Assembly: GCA_012728975.1 (NCBI GenBank)
Contig: JAAYDZ010000075.1
Coordinates: forward strand, 1 to 62,467
Source of the DNA: Bacteroidales bacterium
Lineage (GTDB): Bacteria > Bacteroidota > Bacteroidia > Bacteroidales > UBA932
DNA length: 62,467 nt
Reading direction: 5' to 3'
Shown here: positions 25,100 to 34,696 of the stretch, piece after piece
Layout of the letters: the number at the start of each line of letters is the position of its first letter
Numbering within the stretch: position 1 is the stretch's first letter
Position numbers and translations under genes: made by a program
Notes under the pieces: generated by a model
Database searches by the model: none
The model's input: only the letters and a program-made list of their open reading frames with translations
Told to the model about the DNA's origin: nothing

Positions 25100-25107
25100 C
25101 AAAGATA
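25100..25107 (-). promoter_or_regulatory. -7 element for the riboswitch-cbiK transcript
   Basis: Reads TATCTTTG on the minus strand. The start of transcription would fall just before the aptamer. Confidence 0.6.
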
Positions 25108-25145
25108 TATGTTTTATGGAAAATAAAAAACGCAAGACATCAACA

Positions 25146-25171
25146 AAAAAGCAGCCTCACGGCTGCTTTTT
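25146..25171 (-). terminator. intrinsic terminator after tRNA-Gly
   Basis: AGCAGCC and GGCTGCT form a stem around a 4-nt loop; on the minus strand it is followed by six T's, 4 nt after the tRNA 3' end. The A/T flanks make it usable in both directions, so it also insulates the cbiK leader. Confidence 0.88.
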
Positions 25172-25174
25172 CTC

Positions 25175-25250
25175 TGGAGCGGAAAACGAGACTCGAACTC
25201 GCGACCCCAACCTTGGCAAGGTTGTGCTCTACCAACTGAGCTATTTCCGC
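25175..25250 (-). tRNA. tRNA-Gly (GCC)
   Basis: 76 nt with an encoded CCA end. Acceptor strands GCGGAAA and TTTCCGC pair fully; the D-arm is GCTCAGTTGGTAGAGC, the anticodon arm CAACC-TTGCCAA-GGTTG gives anticodon GCC, and the T-arm contains GTTCGAGTC. It lies 80 nt after the stop of pheS and is followed by a terminator, so it may be the last gene of that unit. Confidence 0.97.
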
Positions 25251-25330
25251 AACTGTTTCTTAATTGGGACGACAAATATAGAGACTTTTTTTGCATTCTA
25301 CAAAAAAACCTCAAGTTTAAATCAAATAAA

Positions 25331-26356
25331 TCAGATCACCGTCTCAAATTGCCGGAGGAAACGAACATCATTCTCAAAGTAGTGACGCAAGTCCTTAACC
25401 TGCCACTTGAGCATTGCAATGCGTTCAATACCCATTCCGAAAGCGAATCCGCTATAAATCTTTGAATCGATACCTGAAGCCTCCAGAACATTGGGATCCA
25501 CCATGCCGCATCCCATAATCTCAAGCCAGCCGGTACCCTTGCAGATATTACAACCCTTCCCTTTACAAATATTACAGCTCACATCTACTTCAGCTGAAGG
25601 TTCTGTAAAGGGGAAATAAGAGGGACGAAGGCGGATTTCTGTCTCTTCACCGAACATCTCGCGTGCAAAGAGCAAAACCGCCTGTTTCAGATCGGCAAAA
25701 GAGACACCCTTGTCAATGTAGAGACCCTCAACCTGATGAAATATGCAGTGTGCACGGGCCGAAATGGCTTCGTTACGGAATACACGTCCGGGACAAAGTA
25801 CCCTGATAGGGAGATCCATCTTTTCCATCGCACGTACCTGCACTGAAGAGGTATGTGTGCGTAACAATACCGGATTGCCTTCGTTAGCATTGATAAAGAA
25901 GGTATCCTGCATATCACGCGCCGGATGCTCGGGAGGAAAATTGAGGGCTCCGAAAACGTGCCAGTCATCTTCAATCTCCGGACCTTCTGCTACCGTGTAA
26001 CCGAACTTGTGGAAAATAGAAATAATCTCTTCGCGTGTAATGGAAATAGGGTGGCGTGAGCCGAGTTCCATACTGTCACCCGGTTTGGTAAGGTCGCAAG
26101 AACTCTTGGCTGTAGCTGTCTCAGCAATATTTTCCTTGAGAGACTCTATTTTAGACTGAACGGCATTCTTAAGAACATTGAGCTTCTGTCCAAATTCGCG
26201 TTTCTGCTCGGGGAGCACATTGCGAAATTCCTCAAAAAGAGCCGTAACCTCACCTTTCTTGCCAAGGTATTTGATTCTCAACTCCTCTATTTCCTTTTCA
26301 GTATTGGCTCTCAGGTCCGATATCGCCGCCAGTATTTCTTCAATTTTCTGATTCAT
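25331..26356 (-). CDS. pheS: phenylalanine-tRNA ligase alpha subunit
   Basis: 341 residues, the standard length. An N-terminal coiled coil (ISDLRANTEKEIEELRIKYL) binds tRNA-Phe. Class II motifs follow: HPISITREEI, the motif 2 region VLCPGRVFRNE and SARAHCIFHQVEGLYID, then motif 3 SGFAFGMGIERIAMLKW near the C-terminus. A zinc-like cysteine cluster CNICKGKGCNICKGTGW sits before motif 3, as in many bacterial PheS. It attaches Phe to tRNA-Phe together with PheT, which is not in the window. It lies downstream of arginine deiminase in the same orientation. Confidence 0.97.
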   Translation of the reverse strand: MNQKIEEILAAISDLRANTEKEIEELRIKYLGKKGEVTALFEEFRNVLPEQKREFGQKLNVLKNAVQSKIESLKENIAETATAKSSCDLTKPGDSMELGSRHPISITREEIISIFHKFGYTVAEGPEIEDDWHVFGALNFPPEHPARDMQDTFFINANEGNPVLLRTHTSSVQVRAMEKMDLPIRVLCPGRVFRNEAISARAHCIFHQVEGLYIDKGVSFADLKQAVLLFAREMFGEETEIRLRPSYFPFTEPSAEVDVSCNICKGKGCNICKGTGWLEIMGCGMVDPNVLEASGIDSKIYSGFAFGMGIERIAMLKWQVKDLRHYFENDVRFLRQFETVI

Positions 26357-26396
26357 ATTGTTCTTAAAATTCAGCCCGCAAAGTTACAAATAATTT

Positions 26397-27650
26397 TTAC
26401 CAGTCAACCGGTTTTCTTCTCAAAGGCATTGTCATGCATCTGGCTCCACCTCCGCCACGAGGGAGTTCTGATCCTTCAATTGTAATACAGCAGCGTGCAT
26501 AATCGGCAGGATTGCGCTTCCCCTGAATCACCTCCCAGGCCGTCAATACTTCAAATCCGTGGCGATGCATCTCGGCGACCGTCATCTCATTTCGAGCATA
26601 GCAGAGGACTTTACCGGGAGCAAAAGCAAATACATTGGAGCCGCTGTGCCACTGTTCGCGCTCCTGGTCCCATTCATCGCGGCCACCGCAATGGATGGGC
26701 TCCAGATCCATTCCGAGCCTGCGGAGCAACGGCAAAATGCCGTTTACATTGTTGATTTTTGTCACTTTGCCATTATCGATAGTGATATGCACCGTCTGGT
26801 AATGGTGACCGCCTATAATCAGAGGTTCGAATACCAGACACTTGTCCCTGTCAAGAATAGTAAATACCATATCCAGATGGATAAAGGACTCCGGCTCAGA
26901 GGGTAGTTGTTGCACTATGATATGCTTACGACCCTTTGGGCTGGACTGGCAAAGACGCGATATCAGAAAATCGATGCCACGCGTGCTGCTGCGCATACCA
27001 TTACCTATCACAAGTATATCATCACGGGCAATAAGTATGTCACCACCCTCCATATAGATATCGGGATTTGTGGGCTGGAAGTCGTGAGCATTGATTATAT
27101 CACAATCAAAAGCACCGCTGCCACTGTAGATTGCCTCCATTATCAAAGACTCGCGCATACGTACCTTGTTGGCCATCCTGCAGATGAGCACCTGATCGCC
27201 GATTGTAACTGAAGAGTCTCGGGTAAAATAGAAGTTATAGAGTGGATAGAGTGCGTAAAATTCATCACTGAGGAATGACGAGAGGGTATCCTTGCGAGCG
27301 GGTCGACCCTCGATCAATACTCTTGCCAGCTCCTCAGAGGGCAACTCCATCAACTGATCAAAGTAATCGGTTACCTGTTCGGTGACACAGATTCTAGCCA
27401 CAAGCGCCTCTTTGCGCTCCTTATCCTCAAGCACCTTGAGCAGAAGATCCTTTACCTGATAGATCTTTGCCACTTTGGAAAGCACTCCCTCTAATTGCTC
27501 ATACTCGCGAAGGGCGATTGAAAGGTTAAGGATGTCACTATAGAGTGCACGTTGAGCCATCCTGGGAGTCATATTCTCCACTTCGGCGCCGGGAGTATGC
27601 AGGAGCACCGCTTCGAGAGCTCCTATCTCGGATTGTACGTTGATTTTCAT
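26397..27650 (-). CDS. arcA: arginine deiminase
   Basis: 417 residues. Guanidino-group-modifying family with all landmarks: FTRDSS near residue 143, MEGGDILIA, HLDMVFT with the catalytic His, and the C-terminal GGGGARCMTMP with catalytic Cys-405. It converts arginine to citrulline and ammonia in the cytoplasm. No ornithine carbamoyltransferase, carbamate kinase or antiporter is adjacent, so the classical energy-yielding pathway is not complete here. It follows the guanylyltransferase gene by 14 nt. Confidence 0.95.
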   Translation of the reverse strand: MKINVQSEIGALEAVLLHTPGAEVENMTPRMAQRALYSDILNLSIALREYEQLEGVLSKVAKIYQVKDLLLKVLEDKERKEALVARICVTEQVTDYFDQLMELPSEELARVLIEGRPARKDTLSSFLSDEFYALYPLYNFYFTRDSSVTIGDQVLICRMANKVRMRESLIMEAIYSGSGAFDCDIINAHDFQPTNPDIYMEGGDILIARDDILVIGNGMRSSTRGIDFLISRLCQSSPKGRKHIIVQQLPSEPESFIHLDMVFTILDRDKCLVFEPLIIGGHHYQTVHITIDNGKVTKINNVNGILPLLRRLGMDLEPIHCGGRDEWDQEREQWHSGSNVFAFAPGKVLCYARNEMTVAEMHRHGFEVLTAWEVIQGKRNPADYARCCITIEGSELPRGGGGARCMTMPLRRKPVDW

Positions 27651-27664
27651 CAGTTTACTTCAGA

Positions 27665-28762
27665 TTAAAGATATTGTGATTGCTCTTCGATGGCAAGTTC
27701 CGCCAAAATGTCCTTGAGTACCTTCTCGTCATTGGGACAAATCAGTAGTACATCTTTTTCATCTATCACCATAAAGTCGTCCAGGCCGCGGACAACCAGG
27801 AGTTTTTCGGGATTCTTCTCCCAGATTATGGAGTTGGTGACTCCGCGCAAAAGGATATTAGAACCTTTGATGAAATTCCCCTCGGGAGTTTTGTCGACCG
27901 AGCGATCATAGAGAGAATTCCAGGTACCTACATCCGACCATCCGAAGTTGGAGAGGAATATCCAGGCTCTGGAGGTTTTCTCCATTACACCGTAATCTAT
28001 CGATATTGAGGGACTGTTATCATAAACTTTCGCTATGAATGCCTTCTCCTGGGGGGTATTATAGAGTCCTTCGCCTTTGGCAAATAGGGTGGCCACCTCA
28101 GGGAGGTGATTCTCCAGTTCCGCCTTAATGGCGCGAAGATTCCAGATAAATATACCCGAATTCCAGAAAAACTCTCCGGTCTCGATGAAGACCTTTGCAA
28201 GCTCTTCATTGGGCTTTTCTGTAAATGTCTTTACTTCGTAAGATGAATGGCCGCTAATAATGCGATTAGTTTGGCGATTGATCTGTATATAGCCGTAGTT
28301 GGTGTCGGGACGGGTAGGTTTGATACCTATTGTAAAGAGATTTTTACTACCTGAAGCGTGTTCAAGAGCGCAGTTTATGGTGTTGCAGAAATTCTCCTCC
28401 CCGGTGATAAAATGGTCTGAAGGTGCAACTACCACAGTTGCATCGGGATTCTTGTCATAGAGTTTGTAGGTCGCATAGGCGATACAGGGCGCGGTGTTAC
28501 GCTTGTAGGGCTCAAGGAGAATATTATCCGGAAGAATGTCGGGAAGTTGCTCTTTAACCAGATCGGCGTACTGCTCTGAAGTAACTATGAGAATATTTTC
28601 AATAGGAACAATTTTAGAGAATCTGTCATAAGTCATCTGTATGAATGTACGTCCTAATCCGAGGATATCAAGAAACTGTTTGGGTCTGGCATTTCTGCTC
28701 ATCGGCCAGAAACGGCTTCCCGCGCCGCCGGCCATAATAATGCAATAGTGATTTTTATTCAT
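27665..28762 (-). CDS. manC: mannose-1-phosphate guanylyltransferase
   Basis: 365 residues. The nucleotide-binding signature near the N-terminus is IMAGGAGSRFWPMSRNARPKQ, as in sugar-nucleotide pyrophosphorylases; VVVAPSDHFI and FTEKPN follow, and FFWNSGIFIW gives the GDP-mannose type. It makes GDP-mannose for surface polysaccharide or fucose pathways. The family's C-terminal isomerase domain is absent, so this is the short, monofunctional form. It sits between yraN and arcA with 14-nt gaps on both sides. Confidence 0.93.
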   Translation of the reverse strand: MNKNHYCIIMAGGAGSRFWPMSRNARPKQFLDILGLGRTFIQMTYDRFSKIVPIENILIVTSEQYADLVKEQLPDILPDNILLEPYKRNTAPCIAYATYKLYDKNPDATVVVAPSDHFITGEENFCNTINCALEHASGSKNLFTIGIKPTRPDTNYGYIQINRQTNRIISGHSSYEVKTFTEKPNEELAKVFIETGEFFWNSGIFIWNLRAIKAELENHLPEVATLFAKGEGLYNTPQEKAFIAKVYDNSPSISIDYGVMEKTSRAWIFLSNFGWSDVGTWNSLYDRSVDKTPEGNFIKGSNILLRGVTNSIIWEKNPEKLLVVRGLDDFMVIDEKDVLLICPNDEKVLKDILAELAIEEQSQYL

Positions 28763-28776
28763 ATCGAAAAGAAATT

Positions 28777-29145
28777 CTAGTAATAGAGCGGAAAGAATGC
28801 TGCCGGAATAAAATCCAAATCAATCGTACCATCCTTGTGAAACATTATAGACACGATGTCAAAACGCACCTCTTTTGTAATGTTCCTTGACCTGATATAT
28901 CTCCTTGCCGCCCTTACAAGAAAACGCTGTTTGAGCCGGTCTACCTGCTGGAACGGAGCAATAGGAGAGGGAGATTTCAACGATTTGACCTCCACGATGT
29001 GGAGAAAATCCTTGCTCTCCATTATCAGGTCTATCTCTTTGTGTTCTGACCTCCAATTTCGCTCTCTGAGCTCCATCCCCTGTTTTTGAAGCCACTCGAG
29101 GGCTAAATCCTCGGCCAATCTTCCCTGCGTCATCCTTCCGTTCAT
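28777..29145 (-). CDS. YraN/UPF0102 family nuclease-fold protein
   Basis: 122 residues from ATG 29145 (MNGRMTQGRLAEDLALEWLQ); the frame runs 15 codons further up without a convincing start. The core is the family's PD-(D/E)xK-like fold: GRLAEDLALEWL, then RNWRSEHKEIDLIMES and LHIVEVKSLKS, then YIRSRNITKEVRFDIVSI. Members have a predicted nuclease fold and are tied to DNA repair or cell-wall separation in different species; the reaction is unsettled. First gene of the yraN-manC-arcA-pheS run. Confidence 0.92.
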   Translation of the reverse strand: MNGRMTQGRLAEDLALEWLQKQGMELRERNWRSEHKEIDLIMESKDFLHIVEVKSLKSPSPIAPFQQVDRLKQRFLVRAARRYIRSRNITKEVRFDIVSIMFHKDGTIDLDFIPAAFFPLYY

Positions 29146-29266
29146 AATATACAAATGTAGCAATTTATTCGGACAATCCGTCATAGCCATATAAATAAAG
29201 TAAAAGGGTGACCGTTAATCACGATCACCCCTTAGTTCTTCTAAAGTAGAGATGTTTCAAACCCTT

Positions 29267-31249
29267 CTATTCAGCGTAGGTAATCTCGATTTTTTCGAGA
29301 TATACCGTATAGTCGGAAGGGTTTTTCAATGTGAAAAACTTGTAGTCTCCGCCTGAAAAGTCATAAGTAGAAGTTGTCTCGTCAGAAGTGGCTGCAATCA
29401 CAGTTTCGGCAGGATTAGCTGCAGCGCCTGCATAAAGCACAAGGTTGGTCGGATACCATGTTTTACCTGAGGCACAGGTAACTTTGATGCTCGCGATCTT
29501 CTTTGTGCCCACAACATTTGTGATATAACCGGCATCTCTGCTCTTGGCGCCGCTAATCTGGATGCCGCTGCCATAGTTAGCCACATTAACGATATTGAAT
29601 TTCTGGCCCGAAAGAGTAACTTCAGTAACATCTCCGGAATAAGCCGTGGGGAGACCATCAACTGTAATGGTGAGAACATTACCATCTTCCTCTCCACCTT
29701 CGCTACCTTCAGTGTGTGAAATGTAGTAACCATTTGCCACCTGTTCCTTCTGCTCCGGAACTTTTGCATTAGCATATTGACCGCGCTGACCCATCATAGT
29801 TACAACATCACCTACTTTGAGTCCGAGTGAAGCGAATGATTTGTCATTCTTCGCCACGCCGCTTACGGTAAGACCATATACATATACAGTACCGGTCTCA
29901 TCCTTGAGGTAGAAGTTACCATAAGTCTCGTTTAATATCTCGGTAATGGTACCTGTGATCTTGTAATAAGGAGACTCAAGAGCTTTGGAAGCAACCTCCT
30001 TGGAGAGGAAGTCTGCAATAGATGCTACATCGGTATGGGTGGTGTGGCTCACGTGGTAAGCCGGACCTCCAACCTGGGGAGTACCCTTGTATGCAGCTCT
30101 TGTGCCGATAAGGGTTACAACATCACCTTCCTGTATACCAAGGCTGGGGAATGATTTGTCATTCTTGGCAACCTGAGTAGCAGTCAGACCGTAAACATAT
30201 ACCTTGCCTGTTGCATCCACAAGGTCGAAGTTTCCATATGCACTGGCTGCAAGGTTGGTAACCTTACCTGTGAGACGATAGAGAGCAGTTTCTGATTCGG
30301 GCTGTGCGAGGAAGTCACTTATAGTCATCTCAAGGATTGAGCCCTCCTGGGTTACTGTAGTCTCGGCAGTATTAACCTGACCTTTGGAAGTAGTAGTGAA
30401 GACAAGTGTTGTCTTTCTTGCACCACCGGCATTGGGGGCGGCGTTAAATTTGACTACTGCATTATTACCACTTAGTATAATAGCCTCAACTGTCAGCCAG
30501 GATTTAGCGTTATCGGGGATTGAAATTGAGAGACCGTCACCCTTGCAGGTAAGCTGTACTTCAAAATTCTCACCTTCCTTGCTAACCTCAACAGGATCAG
30601 ACTCCACTTTAATGAGTGATTTTGTTACTTTAAGAACTTTTACGTCAACAAGTTCAATAATATTGTTGTAGACAGTTTTTGGGCCCTCAACAAGAACTCT
30701 GTCACCAACCTCGATACCAAAGCTCTTCCAGTTGTAGCTACCGGTTTTGTCCACTGTACCATAGATATAGATTTCACCGGTATCGTCCTGGAGGTACCAG
30801 TTACCATAGGTAGTATTTGCAATTGATGTACATACGCCCTCTGCCTGATAAGTCTTTCCGACAGGGCCGGCAATGATCTCAGCACAAGTAGAAGGAGTAA
30901 GTTCGCCTGAGCCCACCTGCTGAGTCACATTAATAAATTGTTCATTTGCACCGACCTTAATGGAAAGCTCGGCTGCACGTGTATCGAGAGACTCTCCAGC
31001 GCTAAATGTAACTGCGATCTCACCAGCTCCGCCCGATGAGGGAGTGATGGTAAGCCAGTCAGGCACTGAATTGAATGCCCAGGCTTCGGTGGCCTTGACC
31101 GTAATGGTCTGGCTGCCACCTGCAGAGGGAATAGAAATATAGGAACTTGAAACCTGCAGTGAAGCTAAATCACCCGGCAACTGATCCACACATCCTACAG
31201 CAAAAGCCAGAGTCGCTACAAATGCTGTGAGTAAATATCTTAGTTTCAT
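29267..31249 (-). CDS. BACON/OB-fold repeat lipoprotein, partner of the Oar-like receptor
   Basis: 660 residues from ATG 31249 (MKLRYLLTAFVATLAFAVGC). An ATG at 31270 overlaps the TonB stop as TAATG and is an alternative start. Two BACON-type beta-sandwiches (about 30-110 and 230-310) alternate with three OB-fold repeats resembling YhcR-type domains: YGNWYLQDDTGEIYIYG, YGNFDLVDATGKVYVYG and YGNFYLKDETGTVYVYG, each ending VGDVV or VGDRV. The last 130 residues are a separate beta domain. OB-folds of this type occur in exported nucleases, so nucleic-acid or glycan binding is possible; no nuclease motif is present. The gene is coupled to the TonB receptor directly upstream. Confidence 0.85.
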   Translation of the reverse strand: MKLRYLLTAFVATLAFAVGCVDQLPGDLASLQVSSSYISIPSAGGSQTITVKATEAWAFNSVPDWLTITPSSGGAGEIAVTFSAGESLDTRAAELSIKVGANEQFINVTQQVGSGELTPSTCAEIIAGPVGKTYQAEGVCTSIANTTYGNWYLQDDTGEIYIYGTVDKTGSYNWKSFGIEVGDRVLVEGPKTVYNNIIELVDVKVLKVTKSLIKVESDPVEVSKEGENFEVQLTCKGDGLSISIPDNAKSWLTVEAIILSGNNAVVKFNAAPNAGGARKTTLVFTTTSKGQVNTAETTVTQEGSILEMTISDFLAQPESETALYRLTGKVTNLAASAYGNFDLVDATGKVYVYGLTATQVAKNDKSFPSLGIQEGDVVTLIGTRAAYKGTPQVGGPAYHVSHTTHTDVASIADFLSKEVASKALESPYYKITGTITEILNETYGNFYLKDETGTVYVYGLTVSGVAKNDKSFASLGLKVGDVVTMMGQRGQYANAKVPEQKEQVANGYYISHTEGSEGGEEDGNVLTITVDGLPTAYSGDVTEVTLSGQKFNIVNVANYGSGIQISGAKSRDAGYITNVVGTKKIASIKVTCASGKTWYPTNLVLYAGAAANPAETVIAATSDETTSTYDFSGGDYKFFTLKNPSDYTVYLEKIEITYAE

Positions 31250-31269
31250 ACTGTATTTCGTGTTATGCA

Positions 31270-34200
31270 TTAGTTAAACATATATTTGATACCTACCTGC
31301 ACATACCAGCACTGACCGAGACTATGAGAATAGGTCCAGGTCTGGGTATCTGCATTTACAGCATCTATGGTAGTGAATACCGGAACACCGTCAGCGCCGA
31401 TAGACTGTACGTCAAGGATACGACCGGAGTTGAGGAGAGGATTCATAAACTTACTCACACCCCATGAAGAGTTAAATAAGTTGAGGAAATTCTGAATATC
31501 AATATTGAGCTGGAGGGTATTTGTAGACTTGCCTACTTTCACCTTGAAGTCATGTGTATAGCGGAAATCAAGTCTGTGTACCCAAGGGCTGTATACACTG
31601 TATGCTTCTGCATATTTACCCTTGTTTGCGCTCAAATAGGGATCCTTATTGGCAAATCCCCAGTAACGGTTAGCATCATCCTGAGTTGCAAATTTGATCT
31701 CAGACTCATCTTTAGGAATGTAGATTACATCGTAGTTGTAGTTGTCATTGTTGAGATCCTTTGCATACATGTAGGTGTAGTTGGCACCACCTCTCCAGGT
31801 CTCATAGAAGAGACTGAAACTATTGCAGCACTTATCTCTGTAGGTAAGAGATGCAAACACTCTGTCGGGAGTCACATACTGTGAATTATGGAGGGGAGGA
31901 TTGTTAGGACCCTCTGAAGTCGGGATGTAAGTGAATGCAGAAGAGGCATCGCTACCCGGCATACCGGTAAGCTCTTTGGAGAATGTACGGGTATAAGCTG
32001 CGGTGAAATGGAGATCCTTAATAGGCGACATACTGAATGTAGCGCTGGCTGTTCCACCATAACCCCTGTTTGTGTTTGTAAGCAGATATGCTGAAGTCTT
32101 GTTGTAAGTGTAGCTTGAAGGATAGATGTGACGATTGTCGGCACCGTTGAGCCTTGCAAATCCTTCTACCGGCTTCATATTTATATCCTGAATACAAACA
32201 CCATTTATGGTTTTGTTGAATATACCCTCAACGGAAATACTCATAGGGAATGAAGTAGGAAACGCGTAGTCAACTGCGAGAGAAGTCTTCCATACCTGAG
32301 GCATTTTGAAACCGGGATCCACAGCTGCAATGGATGAAGGAAGAACACCATCCTCAGGAGAAACAGTGCTTGGCATGCCGAGTGAGATAAGTTTTTCGCG
32401 AAGCGCATCCATATCGGTGATCAAACCACCCTTGAAATGTTCAAGAAGAGGATCGGGTTTACCCACACCGCCGGAATATCTGGTAGTGACCTTAGCCTGG
32501 TACTGAACCATACCGGAGTTGGTCGGCATATTGGTGAAGAACACAAGAGGGAGACGACCGGTAAACATACCTGTACCTCCGCGTACCTTGAGGCTCTTAT
32601 CACCAAGAACATCCCAGGTGAAACCGATACGGGGAGAAACCTGCACCTTAGGAGTGGGCCATTTTCCGGTATCGATACTGTAACCATTGTAGTCCTGATC
32701 CTGGATAGCCTTATTGGTCATTATGTCGGAGTTGTCAAAGAGAATTGTCTCAAGACGAAGACCGGCAGTGAGTTTGAACCGGCTATTCACATCCCAGTCA
32801 TCCTGTGCATAAGCTGATAACTTATGGAAAGTAACACGGGCTGCAGGATTGAGTTCTCCATCATAACCGTAAGTCATATTTACGGTTTCAGGAGTAGCAC
32901 CATTGAGGAAATCATCAAGTGAATGGTAGCGATAGTAACCTGTACCGTTACGCATATAGGAGTTGTCAGCCATCTGATATTCATAACTGAGACCGCCCGT
33001 GATTTTGTGAGCACCTGCATAATAAGTGATATCATCCTTGGCTGTTACCACTGTGTTGTGCACACCGTTGTTCCAGGTAAAGAGCTCATAACCTACAGAC
33101 ATGTACGGAGTGATTGTTCCAGTACCATCGAGAATGTCGATGAAGGGGAATGGCTTCGAGCTGGTTCCGCGGATATCATCGAGTTTGGAGAAGGTTACGA
33201 GGAGCTGGTTGGACAGATTGTCAGTGAAACGGCTGTTAAGGTCAAACGAGAAGGTGTTTACCCTGTTGTCCATCGAGTACATTGAATTGGCAAAAGCCAT
33301 AGAGTACTGTGAGAAACGTGCTTGAGTGGTACGCTGTCCGCAGTCTGATGAAGATGCGTTGGTAGAGTTCCACCTCTGATTGAGAGTGTAGTTATAACGC
33401 AAAGCAAGTTTGTGTTTCTGGCTAATGTTCCAGTCCAAACGAGCAAGAACCTTCATATTTGACTCGTCGGCAGGATAATCAGTCCAGGAGCCTGTGTCGT
33501 AATCATATTTGCTCTTCAAAAACTCTGAAACCCTCTTCATGTCAGCCTGAGTGGTACGAGAGATGTAGTTATCCGGATCTGCCACGCCGTCAACAGATGC
33601 TCTCCAGCGGTTTACCACTGTAGGGCTCTTCTGATACTCGAAGTTGACGAAGAAGAATAGTTTGTTCTTTACAATCGGACCGCCGAGAGTAGCACCGTAA
33701 GTTGTGGTTCTGTCTCTATCGCGTGCACCGGAGATCTCTTTACCATCAACGGCATTACCGCGCATATTCTCATTACGATGATATACGTATGCGGAGCCCT
33801 TGAAGGTATTGGTACCGGACTTGGTAATAGCATTCACACCACCGCCGATAAAGTTGGTCTGGCGTACGTCATAAGGAGAAATCACAACCTGTACCTCTTC
33901 GATGGCATCGATTGAAATCGGACTGCCGCCACCGGGAAGGCTGGAGCTCAAACCAAAGTTGTTATTAAAGTTGGCACCGTCAACAGTAAAGTTTGCAGTA
34001 CGTCCGTCAGTACCGACGAAACTCATACCACTACCACCATAAGGAGATAGTTTTGTGATTTCTGTAATACTGCGACTGATAGTAGGTAGGTTCTCCATTT
34101 GCTGCCTGGAAATATTGGTGGCTGCACCTGTTTTCTCAGTAGAGAACTTTGAAGCCGGTGAAGCAATCACCAATGCCTCAGCAAGGAGTTCTGAACTCTC

Positions 34201-34533
34201 TTGGATGGCGGAATTCAGAGCATACTGTTCACCGAGCTGTAAGATAATGTCGGTGTAAGTAACTGTCTGGAAGCCTAGACAGGAGATTTCAACTGAATAG
34301 GGACCACCAACACGCATACCCTGGATCGCATAGCGACCTTCTGCATTGGTGACCGCACCGTAAACTGTACCGGAGGGCTGGTGCGTAGCAACAACCGCAA
34401 CACCAACAGCCGGAACACCGGATGACTCTGTAATCTGTCCGCCCAGGGATGATGTAGTAATCTGTGCAAATGAAGTCACAGAAAACAACAGTGCCACGAA
34501 TGCGGACAACAGGAACTTGATTGTTAGTTTCAT
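31270..34533 (-). CDS. Oar-like TonB-dependent outer-membrane receptor
   Basis: 1087 residues. After a signal peptide ending in SFAQ comes a CarboxypepD_reg-like domain (GGQITESSGVPAVGVAVVAT), then a plug with MENLPTISRSITEITKLSP and VDGANFNNNFG, then GGGVNAITKSGTNTFKGSAY, typical of the Oar subfamily, and a large barrel ending QVGIKYMFN. Oar-type receptors carry proteins or other large cargo in myxobacteria and flavobacteria. A -7 element on the minus strand (34576-34583) lies about 43 nt upstream. It heads a two-gene unit with the OB-fold lipoprotein. Confidence 0.92.
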   Translation of the reverse strand: MKLTIKFLLSAFVALLFSVTSFAQITTSSLGGQITESSGVPAVGVAVVATHQPSGTVYGAVTNAEGRYAIQGMRVGGPYSVEISCLGFQTVTYTDIILQLGEQYALNSAIQESSELLAEALVIASPASKFSTEKTGAATNISRQQMENLPTISRSITEITKLSPYGGSGMSFVGTDGRTANFTVDGANFNNNFGLSSSLPGGGSPISIDAIEEVQVVISPYDVRQTNFIGGGVNAITKSGTNTFKGSAYVYHRNENMRGNAVDGKEISGARDRDRTTTYGATLGGPIVKNKLFFFVNFEYQKSPTVVNRWRASVDGVADPDNYISRTTQADMKRVSEFLKSKYDYDTGSWTDYPADESNMKVLARLDWNISQKHKLALRYNYTLNQRWNSTNASSSDCGQRTTQARFSQYSMAFANSMYSMDNRVNTFSFDLNSRFTDNLSNQLLVTFSKLDDIRGTSSKPFPFIDILDGTGTITPYMSVGYELFTWNNGVHNTVVTAKDDITYYAGAHKITGGLSYEYQMADNSYMRNGTGYYRYHSLDDFLNGATPETVNMTYGYDGELNPAARVTFHKLSAYAQDDWDVNSRFKLTAGLRLETILFDNSDIMTNKAIQDQDYNGYSIDTGKWPTPKVQVSPRIGFTWDVLGDKSLKVRGGTGMFTGRLPLVFFTNMPTNSGMVQYQAKVTTRYSGGVGKPDPLLEHFKGGLITDMDALREKLISLGMPSTVSPEDGVLPSSIAAVDPGFKMPQVWKTSLAVDYAFPTSFPMSISVEGIFNKTINGVCIQDINMKPVEGFARLNGADNRHIYPSSYTYNKTSAYLLTNTNRGYGGTASATFSMSPIKDLHFTAAYTRTFSKELTGMPGSDASSAFTYIPTSEGPNNPPLHNSQYVTPDRVFASLTYRDKCCNSFSLFYETWRGGANYTYMYAKDLNNDNYNYDVIYIPKDESEIKFATQDDANRYWGFANKDPYLSANKGKYAEAYSVYSPWVHRLDFRYTHDFKVKVGKSTNTLQLNIDIQNFLNLFNSSWGVSKFMNPLLNSGRILDVQSIGADGVPVFTTIDAVNADTQTWTYSHSLGQCWYVQVGIKYMFN

Positions 34534-34575
34534 AAATATGATTTGGTTAATAAATAAAATATGCTTCTATCAACG

Positions 34576-34583
34576 CAAAGTTA
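34576..34583 (-). promoter_or_regulatory. -7 element for the Oar-like receptor operon
   Basis: Reads TAACTTTG on the minus strand; full TAnnTTTG match, about 43 nt before ATG 34533. Divergent from the metK promoter about 90 nt away. Confidence 0.6.
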
Positions 34584-34648
34584 CACTAATTTGCACTAAA
34601 TCACCTTATTTAATTAGGATACTTTTCAACACTCAATTGTTGAAAAGT

Positions 34649-34679
34649 TTTGCGAATAAAAAGATTATTTCTACCTTTG
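34649..34679 (+). promoter_or_regulatory. metK promoter
   Basis: TTTG at 34649-34652 and TACCTTTG at 34672-34679 with a 19-nt spacer: complete Bacteroidota -33/-7 promoter. Transcription should begin near 34685, just before the riboswitch. Confidence 0.8.
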
Positions 34680-34696
34680 CGAACGTTAAAACGAGA

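Noticed and set aside
25205-25225. tRNA-Ala with anticodon GGC
   Set aside because: This is a strand-reading slip; on the minus strand the loop is TTGCCAA, so the anticodon is GCC (Gly).
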